Position numbers and translations under genes: made by a program | NCBI RefSeq assembly: GCF_006335005.1 | Contig: NZ_VDMP01000027.1 | Coordinates: 152,720 to 192,331 of the forward strand | Direction: 5' to 3' | Length of the DNA: 39,612 bases | Origin: Nocardioides albidus | GTDB lineage: Bacteria; Actinomycetota; Actinomycetes; Propionibacteriales; Nocardioidaceae | Shown here: positions 8,369 through 16,745 of the stretch, piece after piece | How the letters are laid out: each line of letters begins with the position of its first letter | How positions within the stretch are numbered: the stretch's first letter is position 1 | The notes under the pieces: model-generated | Databases searched by the model: none | Told to the model about the DNA's origin: nothing | What the model saw: the letters and a program-made list of their open reading frames with translations, nothing else

Positions 8369-8890
8369 ATGCGTGACGAGACCGAGTTCGTCGCCTTCGC
8401 CCAGGGCTCGCGCGACCGGCTGCGCCGCACGGCGTACCTGTTGTGCGGGGACTGGGAGCGGGCGGCGGACCACGTCCAGGACGCGCTGATCCGGGTGTAC
8501 GTCGCGTGGCCGCGGCTGACCCGGGCCGGACGTGAGTACGCCTACGCACGCAAGGCCCTGGTGAGCGTCGTCCTCGACCACGCCCGGCGCCGGTCGAGCA
8601 CCGAGGTGGTGGCCGAGGCCGATCCGCAGCGGTCCGACGGCGTCGACATCGCCGCGCGGGTCAGCGAGCGGGCGAGCCTGGTCCAGGCGATGGGCGAGCT
8701 GCCCCCGCGGCAGCGGGCCTGCGTCGTGCTGCGCTACTTCGACGACCTCAGCGTCGCCGACACCGCGCGGGCACTGGGCTGCACCGAGGGCACCGTCAAG
8801 AGCCAGACCGCGCGTGCGCTGGACCGGCTCCGCTCCGTGATCGACGACTCGTCGCTCGACGAGCCGACCCTGGGAGCCGGAAAGTGGTGA
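8369..8890 (+). CDS. SigE-family ECF RNA polymerase sigma factor
   Basis: A 173-residue group 4 sigma factor directs RNA polymerase to a stress or envelope regulon. Region 2 (about 8-75) has the FAQGSRDRLRRTAYLLCGDWERAADHVQDALIRVY pattern typical of the actinobacterial SigE family, and region 4 (about 105-160) has ELPPRQRACVVLRYFDDLSV followed by the helix-turn-helix GCTEGTVKSQTARALDRLR. The start ATG is preceded by GGAGCGGAT. A membrane protein gene follows after 4 bp, probably its partner. The repeat cluster at 8136-8335 ends 33 bp upstream. No zinc-binding anti-sigma signature is present in the neighbour. Confidence 0.92.
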   Translation: MRDETEFVAFAQGSRDRLRRTAYLLCGDWERAADHVQDALIRVYVAWPRLTRAGREYAYARKALVSVVLDHARRRSSTEVVAEADPQRSDGVDIAARVSERASLVQAMGELPPRQRACVVLRYFDDLSVADTARALGCTEGTVKSQTARALDRLRSVIDDSSLDEPTLGAGKW

Positions 8891-8894
8891 CGAC

Positions 8895-10253
8895 ATGAAC
8901 CAGATGCGCGCACGCCTGGAGGAGGCGGCGGCCACCCCGCCTGCCGACGACCTCGACCTGGCGGCGGTGCTCGCCGGCGGCCGTCGGGCCGTACGCCGGC
9001 GCCGGACCCGGCTCGCAGGCGGACTCGCGGTCGTCGCCGTCGGCGCGGTCGCGGTCGGCAGCCTCGCCGGCCAGGGGGTCGACGGACGCGATGCGCCCGC
9101 CGCGAGCGCCGTACCTCGTCCGGAGGGGCCGGTGACCCGCCTCTCCGACGCGGTCCCGGCGAAGTCGGGCGTCGACTACGACCTCCTCGCGAAATACACC
9201 AACCACGACCTCAACCGGGACAACGGGCAGTACTACGACGGCGTCACCACCGACGGCCTGATCCTGTTCCGCGACGGGCCTCACGGCGCGCACAACAAGG
9301 TCCGCTACGCGCTGCTCGACCCCGCCACCGGCAAGAAGGACTGGCTGCCCGGGCTCGACGAGCAGGAGCAGCTGTGGCCGGTGGACCTCGGGGCGGAGCG
9401 GCTGGTGCTGACCTCGTTCGGGGTCGTCGACCCTGCCGACGGAGGGAACGACCTCAGCGGGTCGCTGCGCGCCCACGTCTACGACCGCGCGAGCCGCACC
9501 TGGACGACCACCACCTGGGCCGGCCTCCCGCCGGTCCACAGCGGCCGCGTGCCCGTGCTCGGCCCGCAGGGGCGGCTCTATGTCGGCGTCCCCGCCACCC
9601 AGGGGTCGCCCCCTCCGGGCGGCTGGCCGACGGGACCCGACGGCGAGGCCGACGACGCCGGCGCCGAGGGCGAGACCTATGACCTGTGGTCGGTGTCCCC
9701 GACCGACCCGGCCGACGCCCGCGACGAGCACCTGCGCGTCGGCGCGGTGGCCTTCACCGACGATGCGATGGTGTGGTCGGCGGCGACCAACGGCAAGAAC
9801 GACCGCATCCACGTCCGCGACCTCGCCACCGGCGCCGAGCACGACTTCGACCCGCGCTCGGGGAAGCGGTGCAACCTGCTGTCCTTCGGTGCGGTCGGCG
9901 ACCGGATCGTGGCCAGCGAGTACTGCGGCACCTACGACGACGGTCGCGACGACCGGGTCCAGGTGCTCACCACCGACGGCGAGCCGGTGACGACGATCCA
10001 GGGCGACGGGATCGACGGCACGGTGAACGGCGGTCTCGTGCAGGTCACGTCGTACGCCCGGAAGGCTGCCGGCAGCTATGTCTACGAGCCCGACACCGGC
10101 CGGTTCGTCCGGCTCAGCGACGGCGTCTCCTCGTGGGGCCTCGGCGGGCCGACCCCGCCGGGCTACGTCCTGTGGCACACACCGGTCGGCGAGATGTCCG
10201 ACGACCCCGACGCGGTGGCCGGCGCCACCCAGTGGCTGGCGCGGTGGCGCTGA
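8895..10253 (+). CDS. Single-pass membrane protein with large extracytoplasmic domain, sigma-factor partner
   Basis: This 452-residue protein has a short cytoplasmic N-terminus (1-38, ending in the basic run RRAVRRRRTR), one membrane helix (about 39-59, LAGGLAVVAVGAVAVGSLAG) and a large exported region of about 390 residues. That region has spaced Trp/Tyr/Asp-rich strands (YALLDPATGKKDWLPG, VYDRASRTWTTTTW, LYVGVP, VYEPDTGRFVRLSDG) suggesting a beta-propeller. It starts 4 bp after the sigma gene, so the pair is surely co-transcribed. An anti-sigma or sensor role is inferred from position and topology; no ZAS or other named anti-sigma domain is visible. Confidence 0.8.
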   Translation: MNQMRARLEEAAATPPADDLDLAAVLAGGRRAVRRRRTRLAGGLAVVAVGAVAVGSLAGQGVDGRDAPAASAVPRPEGPVTRLSDAVPAKSGVDYDLLAKYTNHDLNRDNGQYYDGVTTDGLILFRDGPHGAHNKVRYALLDPATGKKDWLPGLDEQEQLWPVDLGAERLVLTSFGVVDPADGGNDLSGSLRAHVYDRASRTWTTTTWAGLPPVHSGRVPVLGPQGRLYVGVPATQGSPPPGGWPTGPDGEADDAGAEGETYDLWSVSPTDPADARDEHLRVGAVAFTDDAMVWSAATNGKNDRIHVRDLATGAEHDFDPRSGKRCNLLSFGAVGDRIVASEYCGTYDDGRDDRVQVLTTDGEPVTTIQGDGIDGTVNGGLVQVTSYARKAAGSYVYEPDTGRFVRLSDGVSSWGLGGPTPPGYVLWHTPVGEMSDDPDAVAGATQWLARWR

Positions 10254-10273
10254 GCCCCGGCTGGGGGCGGGCG

Positions 10274-10361
10274 GTCATGTAACTCGGTGTTACGTCGACT
10301 ACCAGGGACTCCTGACCGGTCAGGACTCCGTGGTAGTCGCACGGACACCGAGTTACATGAC
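10274..10361. repeat. 88-bp near-perfect palindrome upstream of hemB
   Basis: Outer arms GTCATGTAACTCGGTGT (10274-10290) and its exact complement (10345-10361) are 17 bp and perfect. The inner arms continue to a loop-free centre, GACCGGTC at 10314-10321, with about 37 of 44 positions paired and a 5-nt internal mismatch. On RNA it would form a very long hairpin, on DNA a cruciform. It lies between two plus-strand genes, so it may separate the sigma operon from hemB, but no T-run follows; it looks more like an inserted palindromic element than a simple terminator. Confidence 0.85.
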
Positions 10362-10406
10362 GCCGCCGCCACCCACCCCGCCCCGGGCTTGCGGGACAAT
10401 GGCGCG

Positions 10407-11402
10407 GTGAACGACATCCAGCGCCCCCTGGTCCGCCCTCGTCGCCTGCGGACGTCGGCGGCGATGCGCGACCTCGTCGCCGGGAGCGCGCTGCGCCCCG
10501 CCCAGCTGGTCCTGCCGGCCTTCGTCCGCGAGGGTGCGAGCGAGCCGACGCCGATCAGCTCGATGCCGGGCGTCGTCCAGCACACCCGCGACTCGCTGCG
10601 CAAGGCCGCCGTCGAGGCGGCCGAGGCCGGTCTGCGCGGGATCATGCTGTTCGGCGTACCCGAGGCCAAGGACGCGATCGGCTCCGGCGCCACCGACCCG
10701 GACGGGATCCTCAACGTCGCGATCTCCGACGTGGTCAGCGAGGTCGGCGACGCCCTGATCGTGATGGGCGACCTGTGCCTCGACGAGTTCACCGACCACG
10801 GCCACTGCGGGGTGCTCGACGACGCGGGTCGGGTCGACAACGACGCGACGCTGGAGAGGTACGCCGACATGGCGGTCGTGCAGGCCCGCGCGGGCGCGGG
10901 ACTCGTCGGCCCCAGCGGCATGATGGACGGCCAGGTCGCCGTCATCCGCGACGCGCTGGACGGCGCTGGGCTCACCGACACCGGGATCCTCGCCTACTCC
11001 GCGAAGTACGCCTCCGCCTTCTTCGGGCCCTTCCGCGAGGCCGTCGACAGCTCCCTGGAGGGCGACCGTCGGACCTACCAGCAGGACGGCCGGCGCGACG
11101 GTCGGGAGGGTGTCCGGGAGGCGCTGCTCGACATCGAGCAGGGCGCGGACATGGTGATGGTCAAGCCGGCGCTCGCCTACCTCGACGTGCTGCGCCAGGT
11201 GGCCGACGCCGCCTCCGCGATCGGCGTGCCGACCGCGGCCTACAACATCTCCGGTGAGTACGCCATGCTCGAGGCCGCCGCCGCACACGGCTGGATCGAC
11301 CGGGAGGCCGCGATCCTGGAGACGCTGACCTCGATCAGCCGTGCCGGTGCCGACGTGATCCTCACCTACTGGGCCACCGAGGCCGCCGGCCTCCTGCGCT
11401 GA
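10407..11402 (+). CDS. hemB: Delta-aminolevulinic acid dehydratase (porphobilinogen synthase)
   Basis: HemB condenses two 5-aminolevulinate molecules into porphobilinogen. The 331-residue protein has the substrate-binding lysine regions [18 protein letters not shown] and [22 protein letters not shown], and the metal-site region [19 protein letters not shown]. The start chosen is GTG 10407: a GACAAT hexamer (10395-10400) lies 6 nt upstream and there is no Shine-Dalgarno, suggesting a leaderless message. Upstream in-frame starts would place the palindrome at 10274-10361 partly in the coding region. The 15-nt context GACAATGGCGCGGTG is identical at hemL. The 3' end overlaps the convergent glycosyltransferase gene by 41 bp. 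Confidence 0.95.
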   Translation: MNDIQRPLVRPRRLRTSAAMRDLVAGSALRPAQLVLPAFVREGASEPTPISSMPGVVQHTRDSLRKAAVEAAEAGLRGIMLFGVPEAKDAIGSGATDPDGILNVAISDVVSEVGDALIVMGDLCLDEFTDHGHCGVLDDAGRVDNDATLERYADMAVVQARAGAGLVGPSGMMDGQVAVIRDALDGAGLTDTGILAYSAKYASAFFGPFREAVDSSLEGDRRTYQQDGRRDGREGVREALLDIEQGADMVMVKPALAYLDVLRQVADAASAIGVPTAAYNISGEYAMLEAAAAHGWIDREAAILETLTSISRAGADVILTYWATEAAGLLR

Positions 11403-12363
11403 GCCTCAGCGCCGCCAGCTCCTCGGTGAGCGCCTGGTTGCGCGCCCGCAGGCGCTGGTTGGCCGTCCGCTTCCGCTCGACCCGGGCGAACGCCTGCTCG
11501 GCCGCGGCCTGGGTGTCCGCCAGCTGGGAGCGCAGCACGGCGATCTGCGCGAGGGCCTCGTCGTGGGTGCGGTCGAGCTCCTCGGCGTACGTCGTCGTCG
11601 CGGCGAGGTGGGCCCACAGGTCGGCGAAGGCACGGGCCCGGAAGTCGTCGCGTGCCCGCGCCGAGCCGAGAAGATCCTCGGCGATCCGGCGGGACTCGGC
11701 TTCGCGCTCGGCGAGACTCGCGTCCGTGCGCTCGACGGCGGGCAGGCTCACCCCCTGCACGGAGTACCGGGTCGCCAGCCGCAGACCGGGCGTCTCGAGG
11801 AAGGCACGCCACATGTGCAGGTCGCTCCACACGTCGGCCGGCGCGGGCTCCCAGCCGTGGACGAGCCGACGGTACGCCGCCAGCCGGTAGCCGGCCACGC
11901 TCGGGCCGAAGAAGTTGAACCGCTCGGTGCGCATCCGCTCCCGGGTCCGCGGGTCGGCCAGGTCGCCGAGGTGTACCGCGACCGCGCCCTGCGGGGTCAG
12001 CCGGGCCTGCAGGAGGTTGCCGAAGTCGGCGTCGGCCAGGAGCCGGTCGAGCTCGACCAGGTGCTCGGGGAACCACAAGTCGTCGTCGGCCAGCTGCGCC
12101 ACGAGCGGCCGCTCGGCCCGCTCGAGCACCGCGTGCCGGTGCGCCTCGCCGTGCCGCTCGCCCTTGGGCAGGTCGAGCACGCGGACGCGGGGGTCGCGGT
12201 CGGCGTACTCCCGCGCGCAGGCCGCCGTCTCCGCAGGCGCGCCGTCGCAGAGCACGACCAGCTCGAGGTCGCCGAGCGTCTGGGCCAGCACCGACTCGAT
12301 CGCCAGCGGCAGCATCGCGGGCGGGCGGTGCACGGGCAGCAGGACGGTGAACCCGGTCGCCAT
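11362..12363 (-). CDS. Family 2 glycosyltransferase with C-terminal coiled coil
   Basis: This 333-residue protein begins with a GT-A domain: [20 protein letters not shown], the NDP-sugar segment VVLCDGAP, and the DDD motif in [11 protein letters not shown] (93-95) that binds metal and donor. After about residue 255 the sequence becomes an Ala/Glu/Arg/Gln-rich heptad-like helix to residue 325, a probable coiled coil. It is the third gene of the epimerase-oxidoreductase-glycosyltransferase operon, 5 bp after the oxidoreductase. Its last 41 bp overlap hemB from the opposite strand. Acceptor and donor are unknown; surface glycan or glycoconjugate synthesis is inferred from the neighbours. Bases 12275-12304 are duplicated at 8174-8203. 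Confidence 0.85.
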   Translation of the reverse strand: MATGFTVLLPVHRPPAMLPLAIESVLAQTLGDLELVVLCDGAPAETAACAREYADRDPRVRVLDLPKGERHGEAHRHAVLERAERPLVAQLADDDLWFPEHLVELDRLLADADFGNLLQARLTPQGAVAVHLGDLADPRTRERMRTERFNFFGPSVAGYRLAAYRRLVHGWEPAPADVWSDLHMWRAFLETPGLRLATRYSVQGVSLPAVERTDASLAEREAESRRIAEDLLGSARARDDFRARAFADLWAHLAATTTYAEELDRTHDEALAQIAVLRSQLADTQAAAEQAFARVERKRTANQRLRARNQALTEELAALRLSAGGRRPRWPSR

Positions 12364-12368
12364 GGCAC

Positions 12369-13283
12369 TCAGGGGAGTCCGGCCATGGTGCGGAGGGCGG
12401 CGATGGCGCGGACCACGGCCAGGCCGTCGGCGGCGCTGGAGCGGGGCGGCGGGCCGCCGGCGAGGTGCGCGAGGAAGGCCCGCAGCTCGGCCGCCAGGGG
12501 GAGCTCGGCGCCGACGGCGCGCTCCCGGGTCTCGGGGGTGATCTCGACGCCGTCGACGGTGCCGGCCAGGAGGATCCGGTCGTCCCAGGAGTCCGCCAGC
12601 TGGCCGGAGCCGTGCTCACCGACCACGACGACGGTACGACGGTTGACCGGGTGGGTCGCGGAGACCTCGCAGGTGACCAGCGGACCGTCGTCGTCACGCA
12701 GCACCGCCAGCAGGCCGTCGCCCGAGGGGTCGGCCGCGGCGGCGAAGCGCGGCTCCGGGAGCCGGCCGAGGATCTCCGTCGCGATCGACAGGTCGTGGGG
12801 GAGCAGGATCCACACGGCGTCGACGTCGCGGTGGGGGTTGCCCCAGCCGAGCCGGTGGCTGGTGATGCTGCGCAGCGGCCCGAAGGCGCCGGTGCGGGCC
12901 AGTCGGGCCAGCTCGACGACGCCGGGGTGGTAGCGCCACTTGTCCATCACGAAGATCCGCTCCCCGGCGGCGGCGACCAGCTCGACGGCCGACGCGGGGT
13001 CGGCGGTGAGCGGCTTCTCGACGAACATCGGCCGCCCGCGCGGCAGGAGCGCCCGGACGCACTCGGCGTGCCGCACCGTGACCGGCGCGACGACGTAGCC
13101 GTCGGCGTCCGGGAGCTCCGCGGCGGACGCGACCACCGACCTGGCCCCCGCCTCGACGGCGGCCGCTCTCGACGTCGCGGACGGCACGGCGACGTGCACC
13201 TCGGCCCCGAGGGCACGCAGGTCGCGGAAGATCAGCCGGCCCCAGCGACCGAAGCCGACCAGTCCGACGCTGGGCGCGCTCAT
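12369..13283 (-). CDS. Gfo/Idh/MocA-family NAD(P)-dependent oxidoreductase
   Basis: A 304-residue protein with an N-terminal Rossmann fold: VGLVGFGRWGRLIFRDL (GxGxxG-like, residues 6-22), and FVEKPLTAD with the family's conserved Glu-Lys-Pro (89-91). The C-terminal half matches the alpha/beta substrate domain (MDKWRYHPGVVELA, ATHPVNRRTVVVVGEHG). Members oxidise or reduce hydroxyl groups of sugars or nucleotide-sugars. It overlaps the upstream epimerase gene by four bases (ATGA) and is followed after 5 bp by a glycosyltransferase, so a nucleotide-sugar substrate is likely but not shown. Confidence 0.88.
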   Translation of the reverse strand: MSAPSVGLVGFGRWGRLIFRDLRALGAEVHVAVPSATSRAAAVEAGARSVVASAAELPDADGYVVAPVTVRHAECVRALLPRGRPMFVEKPLTADPASAVELVAAAGERIFVMDKWRYHPGVVELARLARTGAFGPLRSITSHRLGWGNPHRDVDAVWILLPHDLSIATEILGRLPEPRFAAAADPSGDGLLAVLRDDDGPLVTCEVSATHPVNRRTVVVVGEHGSGQLADSWDDRILLAGTVDGVEITPETRERAVGAELPLAAELRAFLAHLAGGPPPRSSAADGLAVVRAIAALRTMAGLP

Positions 13284-13819
13284 CGGGCCGTCGCGGCGAG
13301 ATAGGCCGTGCGCATGGTCGCGTAGTCGGGTGCGACCCGGTCACGCTCGGAGAGCGACGGCGTGGTGTCGAGGGCCCAGTCCAGGCCGAGCGCCGGGTCG
13401 TCGTACTGGCAGCCGAGCTCGTCGGCGAGGTTCCAGTAGCGGTCGACGCCGTACAGGTGCACGCTCGGCACCGGGAACCAGAAGCCGTGGCACACGCCGG
13501 GCGGGATGGAGACGGCCAGCGGGTCGTCCGCGTCGATCCTCATCATCGCGGACCGACCGGCGGTCGGGCTGTCGGGCCGCAGGTCGTGCAGGCCCAGCAC
13601 CAGGGTCCCGGCGAGCACGGTGAGGTAGTCGTGGTGGCCGACGTGGACGTGCACGCCGCGCATCACCCCGGCCCGGGAGCGGACGGCGTTCCACTGCACC
13701 GGGCGCAGGTCGAGCGGCCACTCGTCGCGGAAGACCTCGACGAACTGCCCCCGGTCGTCGGCGTGCGCGGTCAGCGGAACGAGCCGTACGCCGGTGAGCT
13801 CGGTGCTGGTCGCTGACAC
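13280..13819 (-). CDS. RmlC-like cupin (dTDP-4-dehydrorhamnose 3,5-epimerase family)
   Basis: 179 residues from a GTG start with a strong GGAGGAGGGA ribosome-binding site 3-4 nt upstream; an ATG 12 codons earlier lacks one. RmlC landmarks are DDRGQFVEVF, GVMRGVHVHVG (His57 in the catalytic His position), LAGTLVLGLHDLR, IPPGVCHGFWF (His111) and CQYDDPALGLDW. The second half of the RGLHYQ motif differs (RGVHVHV), so it may act on a sugar other than dTDP-4-keto-6-deoxyglucose or be an isomerase. It is first in a three-gene operon with an oxidoreductase and a glycosyltransferase; rmlA, rmlB and rmlD are not in the window. Confidence 0.83.
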   Translation of the reverse strand: MSATSTELTGVRLVPLTAHADDRGQFVEVFRDEWPLDLRPVQWNAVRSRAGVMRGVHVHVGHHDYLTVLAGTLVLGLHDLRPDSPTAGRSAMMRIDADDPLAVSIPPGVCHGFWFPVPSVHLYGVDRYWNLADELGCQYDDPALGLDWALDTTPSLSERDRVAPDYATMRTAYLAATAR

Positions 13820-13893
13820 GATCCCTCCTCCGCGGCCCTGACGGACCCGGGCCACCGTAACGGGTGCCGGTGCGGTCAGGGGGCGGAATGTGC

Positions 13894-13932
13894 GAGAGCC
13901 CCGAGGCTGGGGGGCCAGGCTCCGGGGCTCTC
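13894..13932. terminator. GC-rich hairpin between convergent-side gene ends
   Basis: GAGAGCCCC (13894-13902) pairs exactly with GGGGCTCTC (13924-13932), with further partial pairing towards the loop. It lies 17 bp downstream of the minus-strand transglycosylase stop (13950), so it probably ends that transcript. There is no T-run, which is usual for actinobacterial terminators. The rest of 13820-13949 shows nothing else beyond the epimerase ribosome-binding site. Confidence 0.55.
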
Positions 13933-13949
13933 TCGGGTGCGGGAAGTGA

Positions 13950-15152
13950 TCAGTTGGTCAACGCTGCAATGCAGTTCTGTAGCGCTGCGTCCTCTGACGG
14001 CGGAAGCTGGCCAAGGATGGTGCCCAGGGTCCCGGTGAGAGCGCTGCCGATCTCATTGAGACAGATGGGCAGAGCCTCGGCGAGCGTGACGACGCCATCG
14101 ACGACTCCGCCCACGCCCCCGAGGAGCGGGTCAATGGGCGTGTCTGTCTTCGGAACGGACTTGCCGGGACTGGGCTTCGGCGGAGCAGGCTTGTTGGGGG
14201 CGCTGTCAGGCTCCTCGGCGGGGTTCTCCGTGGGTCCAGCGCTCGGGCTGCCGGTGGTGGTGCCCTTGGTGCTCTTGCCGGTCTTGATCTTGCCGGGGCC
14301 ACGGACGTCGAAGCGCGGCGGCTCGGGCACGACGTAGCCCGCGGCGGTCGAGTTGTTGGGCACCGAGGTGAAGTCGCCCTCGAGGTAGGCGTTCATGATC
14401 TTGAGGACCAGGTCGACGTAGGCCTGGCTGTGGTTGTAGCGGTAGACCGAGGCCCGCTGGCCGACGACCGTGGAGAGGTCGCCGTCGCCGGAGCAGAGGT
14501 AGACGGCGGCGGCGAGGGCCGCGTCGTCGATGTCCTGCGGGTTGCGGGCGGCGTCGTCGTCGGCGTCGACGCCGACGACCTGCCAGGTCGAGGGGATGAA
14601 CTGCATCGGGCCGACCGCGCGGTCCCACTGGGTGTCGTTGTCGTAGACGCCCGCGTCGCTGTCGGAGATGGCCTTGACGGCCGCCTTGCCGTCGAGCGCC
14701 GGGCCGTAGATGCCGGGGGTGGCGACGCCGTCGTTGTCGAGGACGTTGCCGCCGAAGCGGCCGTGGTTGGACTCCACGCGGCCGATCGCGGCGATGAGCT
14801 CCCAGGTGATGTTGCAGGACTCGTCGGCGGAGTTGATGACCGTCTCGGCCCGCTGGTAGGCGGCCAGGGCCGCGGCGGGGATCGCGTTGGTCGACGCGGC
14901 GGAGACGATGCCCGCCTCGTTGCCGTCCTCGAGGCCGGCGATCGTGGCGGGGTCGGACAGGCTCGCGGGGTCGTCGATGGACTCCTCGGGGACGCTCGTG
15001 CCGTCGGTGACCTGGCCGGGGGTGTCCGCGGCCTGCACCGGGGCGCCGATGCCACCGATGCCGGCGACCGAGGCGGTCCATGCGGCCGACAGCAGGGCAA
15101 GCGGAATGATGGTCGCGACGCGTTGCAGTCGCCCCAGACGCTTCCTCGACAT
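13950..15152 (-). CDS. Secreted lytic murein transglycosylase
   Basis: 400 residues from an ATG with GGGGAGAG 9 nt upstream. The N-terminus is a Sec signal (basic MSRKRLGRLQR, hydrophobic core IIPLALLSAAWTASVAG, likely cleavage near APVQA-AD at 42). The catalytic SLT domain spans about 100-270, with the catalytic Glu127 in AAIGRVESNHGRFGG, GPMQFIPSTW (181-190), and a late YRYNHSQAYVDLV motif. A Pro/Thr/Ser/Lys-rich linker (about 290-345) leads to a short C-terminal helical region with two cysteines. It cleaves peptidoglycan glycan strands during growth or division. The gene stands alone; a dyad at 15235-15261 precedes it. Confidence 0.92.
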   Translation of the reverse strand: MSRKRLGRLQRVATIIPLALLSAAWTASVAGIGGIGAPVQAADTPGQVTDGTSVPEESIDDPASLSDPATIAGLEDGNEAGIVSAASTNAIPAAALAAYQRAETVINSADESCNITWELIAAIGRVESNHGRFGGNVLDNDGVATPGIYGPALDGKAAVKAISDSDAGVYDNDTQWDRAVGPMQFIPSTWQVVGVDADDDAARNPQDIDDAALAAAVYLCSGDGDLSTVVGQRASVYRYNHSQAYVDLVLKIMNAYLEGDFTSVPNNSTAAGYVVPEPPRFDVRGPGKIKTGKSTKGTTTGSPSAGPTENPAEEPDSAPNKPAPPKPSPGKSVPKTDTPIDPLLGGVGGVVDGVVTLAEALPICLNEIGSALTGTLGTILGQLPPSEDAALQNCIAALTN

Positions 15153-15234
15153 GACTGACTCTCTCCCCTGGCCACGGGTGGCCGCTTGCGTGCGCACTCC
15201 CTCAGTGCCCACCTGTGCACCGAGTCAACGAATC

Positions 15235-15261
15235 GTGACACACCGGCGTTACGGGTGTCAC
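15235..15261. promoter_or_regulatory. Dyad GTGACACACC...GGTGTCAC upstream of the transglycosylase
   Basis: An imperfect inverted repeat (GTGACACACC 15235-15244; GGTGTCAC 15254-15261) lies 83-109 bp upstream of the transglycosylase ATG in the 231-bp gap shared with hemL. It is a plausible binding site for a dimeric regulator of cell-wall lytic enzymes. I cannot assign the regulator from sequence. No recognisable ydaO-type riboswitch sequence was seen here. Confidence 0.4.
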
Positions 15262-15371
15262 ATGATCCCGCGCACAACGACCCGGTCGTGCTATGGGCGC
15301 GGTGCACGAGTCGGCGCACGAGATGGTGCCCAGCAGGGGTCCGCGATGAGGACCGGTTGGGACCCATCGGC

Positions 15372-15377
15372 GACAAT
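15372..15377 (+). promoter_or_regulatory. -10-like GACAAT before the leaderless hemL start
   Basis: GACAAT ends 6 nt before GTG 15384 and no Shine-Dalgarno is present. The 15-nt block GACAATGGCGCGGTG, which includes the start codon, is identical to that at hemB (10395-10409). No good -35 hexamer was found at the usual distance at either gene. Confidence 0.45.
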
Positions 15378-15383
15378 GGCGCG

Positions 15384-16745
15384 GTGTCCGCACCCCTGAG
15401 CCCCACCGCGACCACGCCATCGACACCGGCCTCCGAGGCGCTGTTCTCTCGCGCCCGCGCGGTGACCCCCGGCGGAGTCAACTCTCCGGTCCGCGCGTTC
15501 AACGCCGTCGGCGGTACGCCCCGCTTCATCCGCTCGGCGAGCGGACCGTGGCTGACCGACGTCGACGGCAACGAGTACGTCGACCTGATCTGCTCGTGGG
15601 GCCCGATGCTCCTCGGCCACGGGCACCCGGCCGTGCTCGACGCGGTCAGGGAGGCGGTGGGCCGCGGGACGTCGTACGGCACGCCCACCGAGGGCGAGGT
15701 CGCTCTCGTCGAGGCGATCGTCGCGCGCACCCCCGTCGAGCGGCTGCGCCTCGTGTCGTCCGGCACCGAGGCGACCATGTCGGCGATCCGGCTCGCGCGC
15801 GGGTTCACCGGCCGCGACGTGGTCGTGAAGTTCGCCGGCTGCTACCACGGGCACGTCGACTCGCTGCTCGCCTCGGCGGGCTCCGGACTGACCACCTTCT
15901 CCATCCCCGGGACGCCCGGCGTGCCGGCGAGCTCGACCGAGCTCACCCTGGTCCTTCCCTACAACGACCGCGAGGCCGTCGCCGCGGCGTTCGCCGAGCA
16001 CGGCGACCGGATCGCCTGCCTGATCACCGAGGCCGCGCCCGGCAACATGGGCGTCGTCCCGCCGGCGCCCGGGTTCAACCGGTTCCTCGCCGAGACCTGC
16101 CGCGCCCACGGCGCCCTGTTCATCAGCGACGAGGTGATGACCGGGTTCCGGGTCTCGAAGGCCGGTCAGTGGGGCACCGACGGCGCCGTCGAGGGCTGGG
16201 TCCCGGACCTGATGACCTTCGGCAAGGTGATGGGCGGCGGCCTCCCGGCCGCGGCGTTCGGCGGTCGCGCCGACGTGATGGCCCATCTCGCCCCCGAGGG
16301 GCCGGTCTACCAGGCCGGCACGCTGGCCGGGAACCCGGTCGCCACCGCCGCGGGCCTGGCCACGCTGACGGCCGCGACCGACGAGGTCTACGCCCGGCTC
16401 GACGTCGTGGCCGACGCGCTGCGCGCCGGGATCGCCGACACGTTCACCGCGGCCGGCCTGCCGCACGTGATCCAGTCGACCGGCTCGATGTTCTCGGTCT
16501 TCCTCACCGACCACCCCGTCACCAGCTTCGCCGAGGCCCAGGCCACCAGCGTCCCGGCGTACGCCGCGCTGTTCCACTCGATGCTCGACCAGGGCGTGCA
16601 CCTGCCGCCCTCGGCGTTCGAGGCGTGGTTCGTCTCGTCGTCCCACGACGACCGCGCCGTCCAGCAGGTCCTCGACGCCCTGCCCGCCGCCGCCCGGGCG
16701 GCGGCGTCCCGATACACCGCCACTCGACGACCGGAGAGCGAATGA
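15384..16745 (+). CDS. hemL: Glutamate-1-semialdehyde 2,1-aminomutase
   Basis: HemL, a PLP enzyme, converts the HemA product into 5-aminolevulinate, the substrate of HemB. The 453-residue protein shows [52 protein letters not shown] and the PLP-binding lysine in [11 protein letters not shown] (Lys281). Length is normal (about 430-450), with a Ser/Thr/Pro-rich leader of about 20 residues. GTG 15384 is chosen because it follows a GACAAT hexamer by 6 nt. The stop overlaps the next ATG, making hemL the head of a six-gene haem/cytochrome c biogenesis run to 21410. Confidence 0.96.
   Translation: MSAPLSPTATTPSTPASEALFSRARAVTPGGVNSPVRAFNAVGGTPRFIRSASGPWLTDVDGNEYVDLICSWGPMLLGHGHPAVLDAVREAVGRGTSYGTPTEGEVALVEAIVARTPVERLRLVSSGTEATMSAIRLARGFTGRDVVVKFAGCYHGHVDSLLASAGSGLTTFSIPGTPGVPASSTELTLVLPYNDREAVAAAFAEHGDRIACLITEAAPGNMGVVPPAPGFNRFLAETCRAHGALFISDEVMTGFRVSKAGQWGTDGAVEGWVPDLMTFGKVMGGGLPAAAFGGRADVMAHLAPEGPVYQAGTLAGNPVATAAGLATLTAATDEVYARLDVVADALRAGIADTFTAAGLPHVIQSTGSMFSVFLTDHPVTSFAEAQATSVPAYAALFHSMLDQGVHLPPSAFEAWFVSSSHDDRAVQQVLDALPAAARAAASRYTATRRPESE

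Noticed and set aside
8796..10178. 460-codon minus-strand open frame antisense to the sigma partner gene
   Set aside because: No recognisable domain; the plus-strand protein has a basic tail, membrane helix and is coupled to the sigma gene.
10287..10406. Upstream ATG start for hemB adding 40 residues
   Set aside because: The extension would be encoded by the palindrome, is not like HemB, and the GTG at 10407 has a well-placed -10-like hexamer.
13820..13855. ATG at 13855 as the start of the cupin epimerase
   Set aside because: It lacks a ribosome-binding site, whereas GTG 13819 directly follows GGAGGAGGGA.
15153..15290. Cyclic-di-AMP (ydaO) riboswitch before the transglycosylase
   Set aside because: Some actinobacterial wall-lysis genes have one, but I could not find its conserved core sequence; only a short dyad is present.
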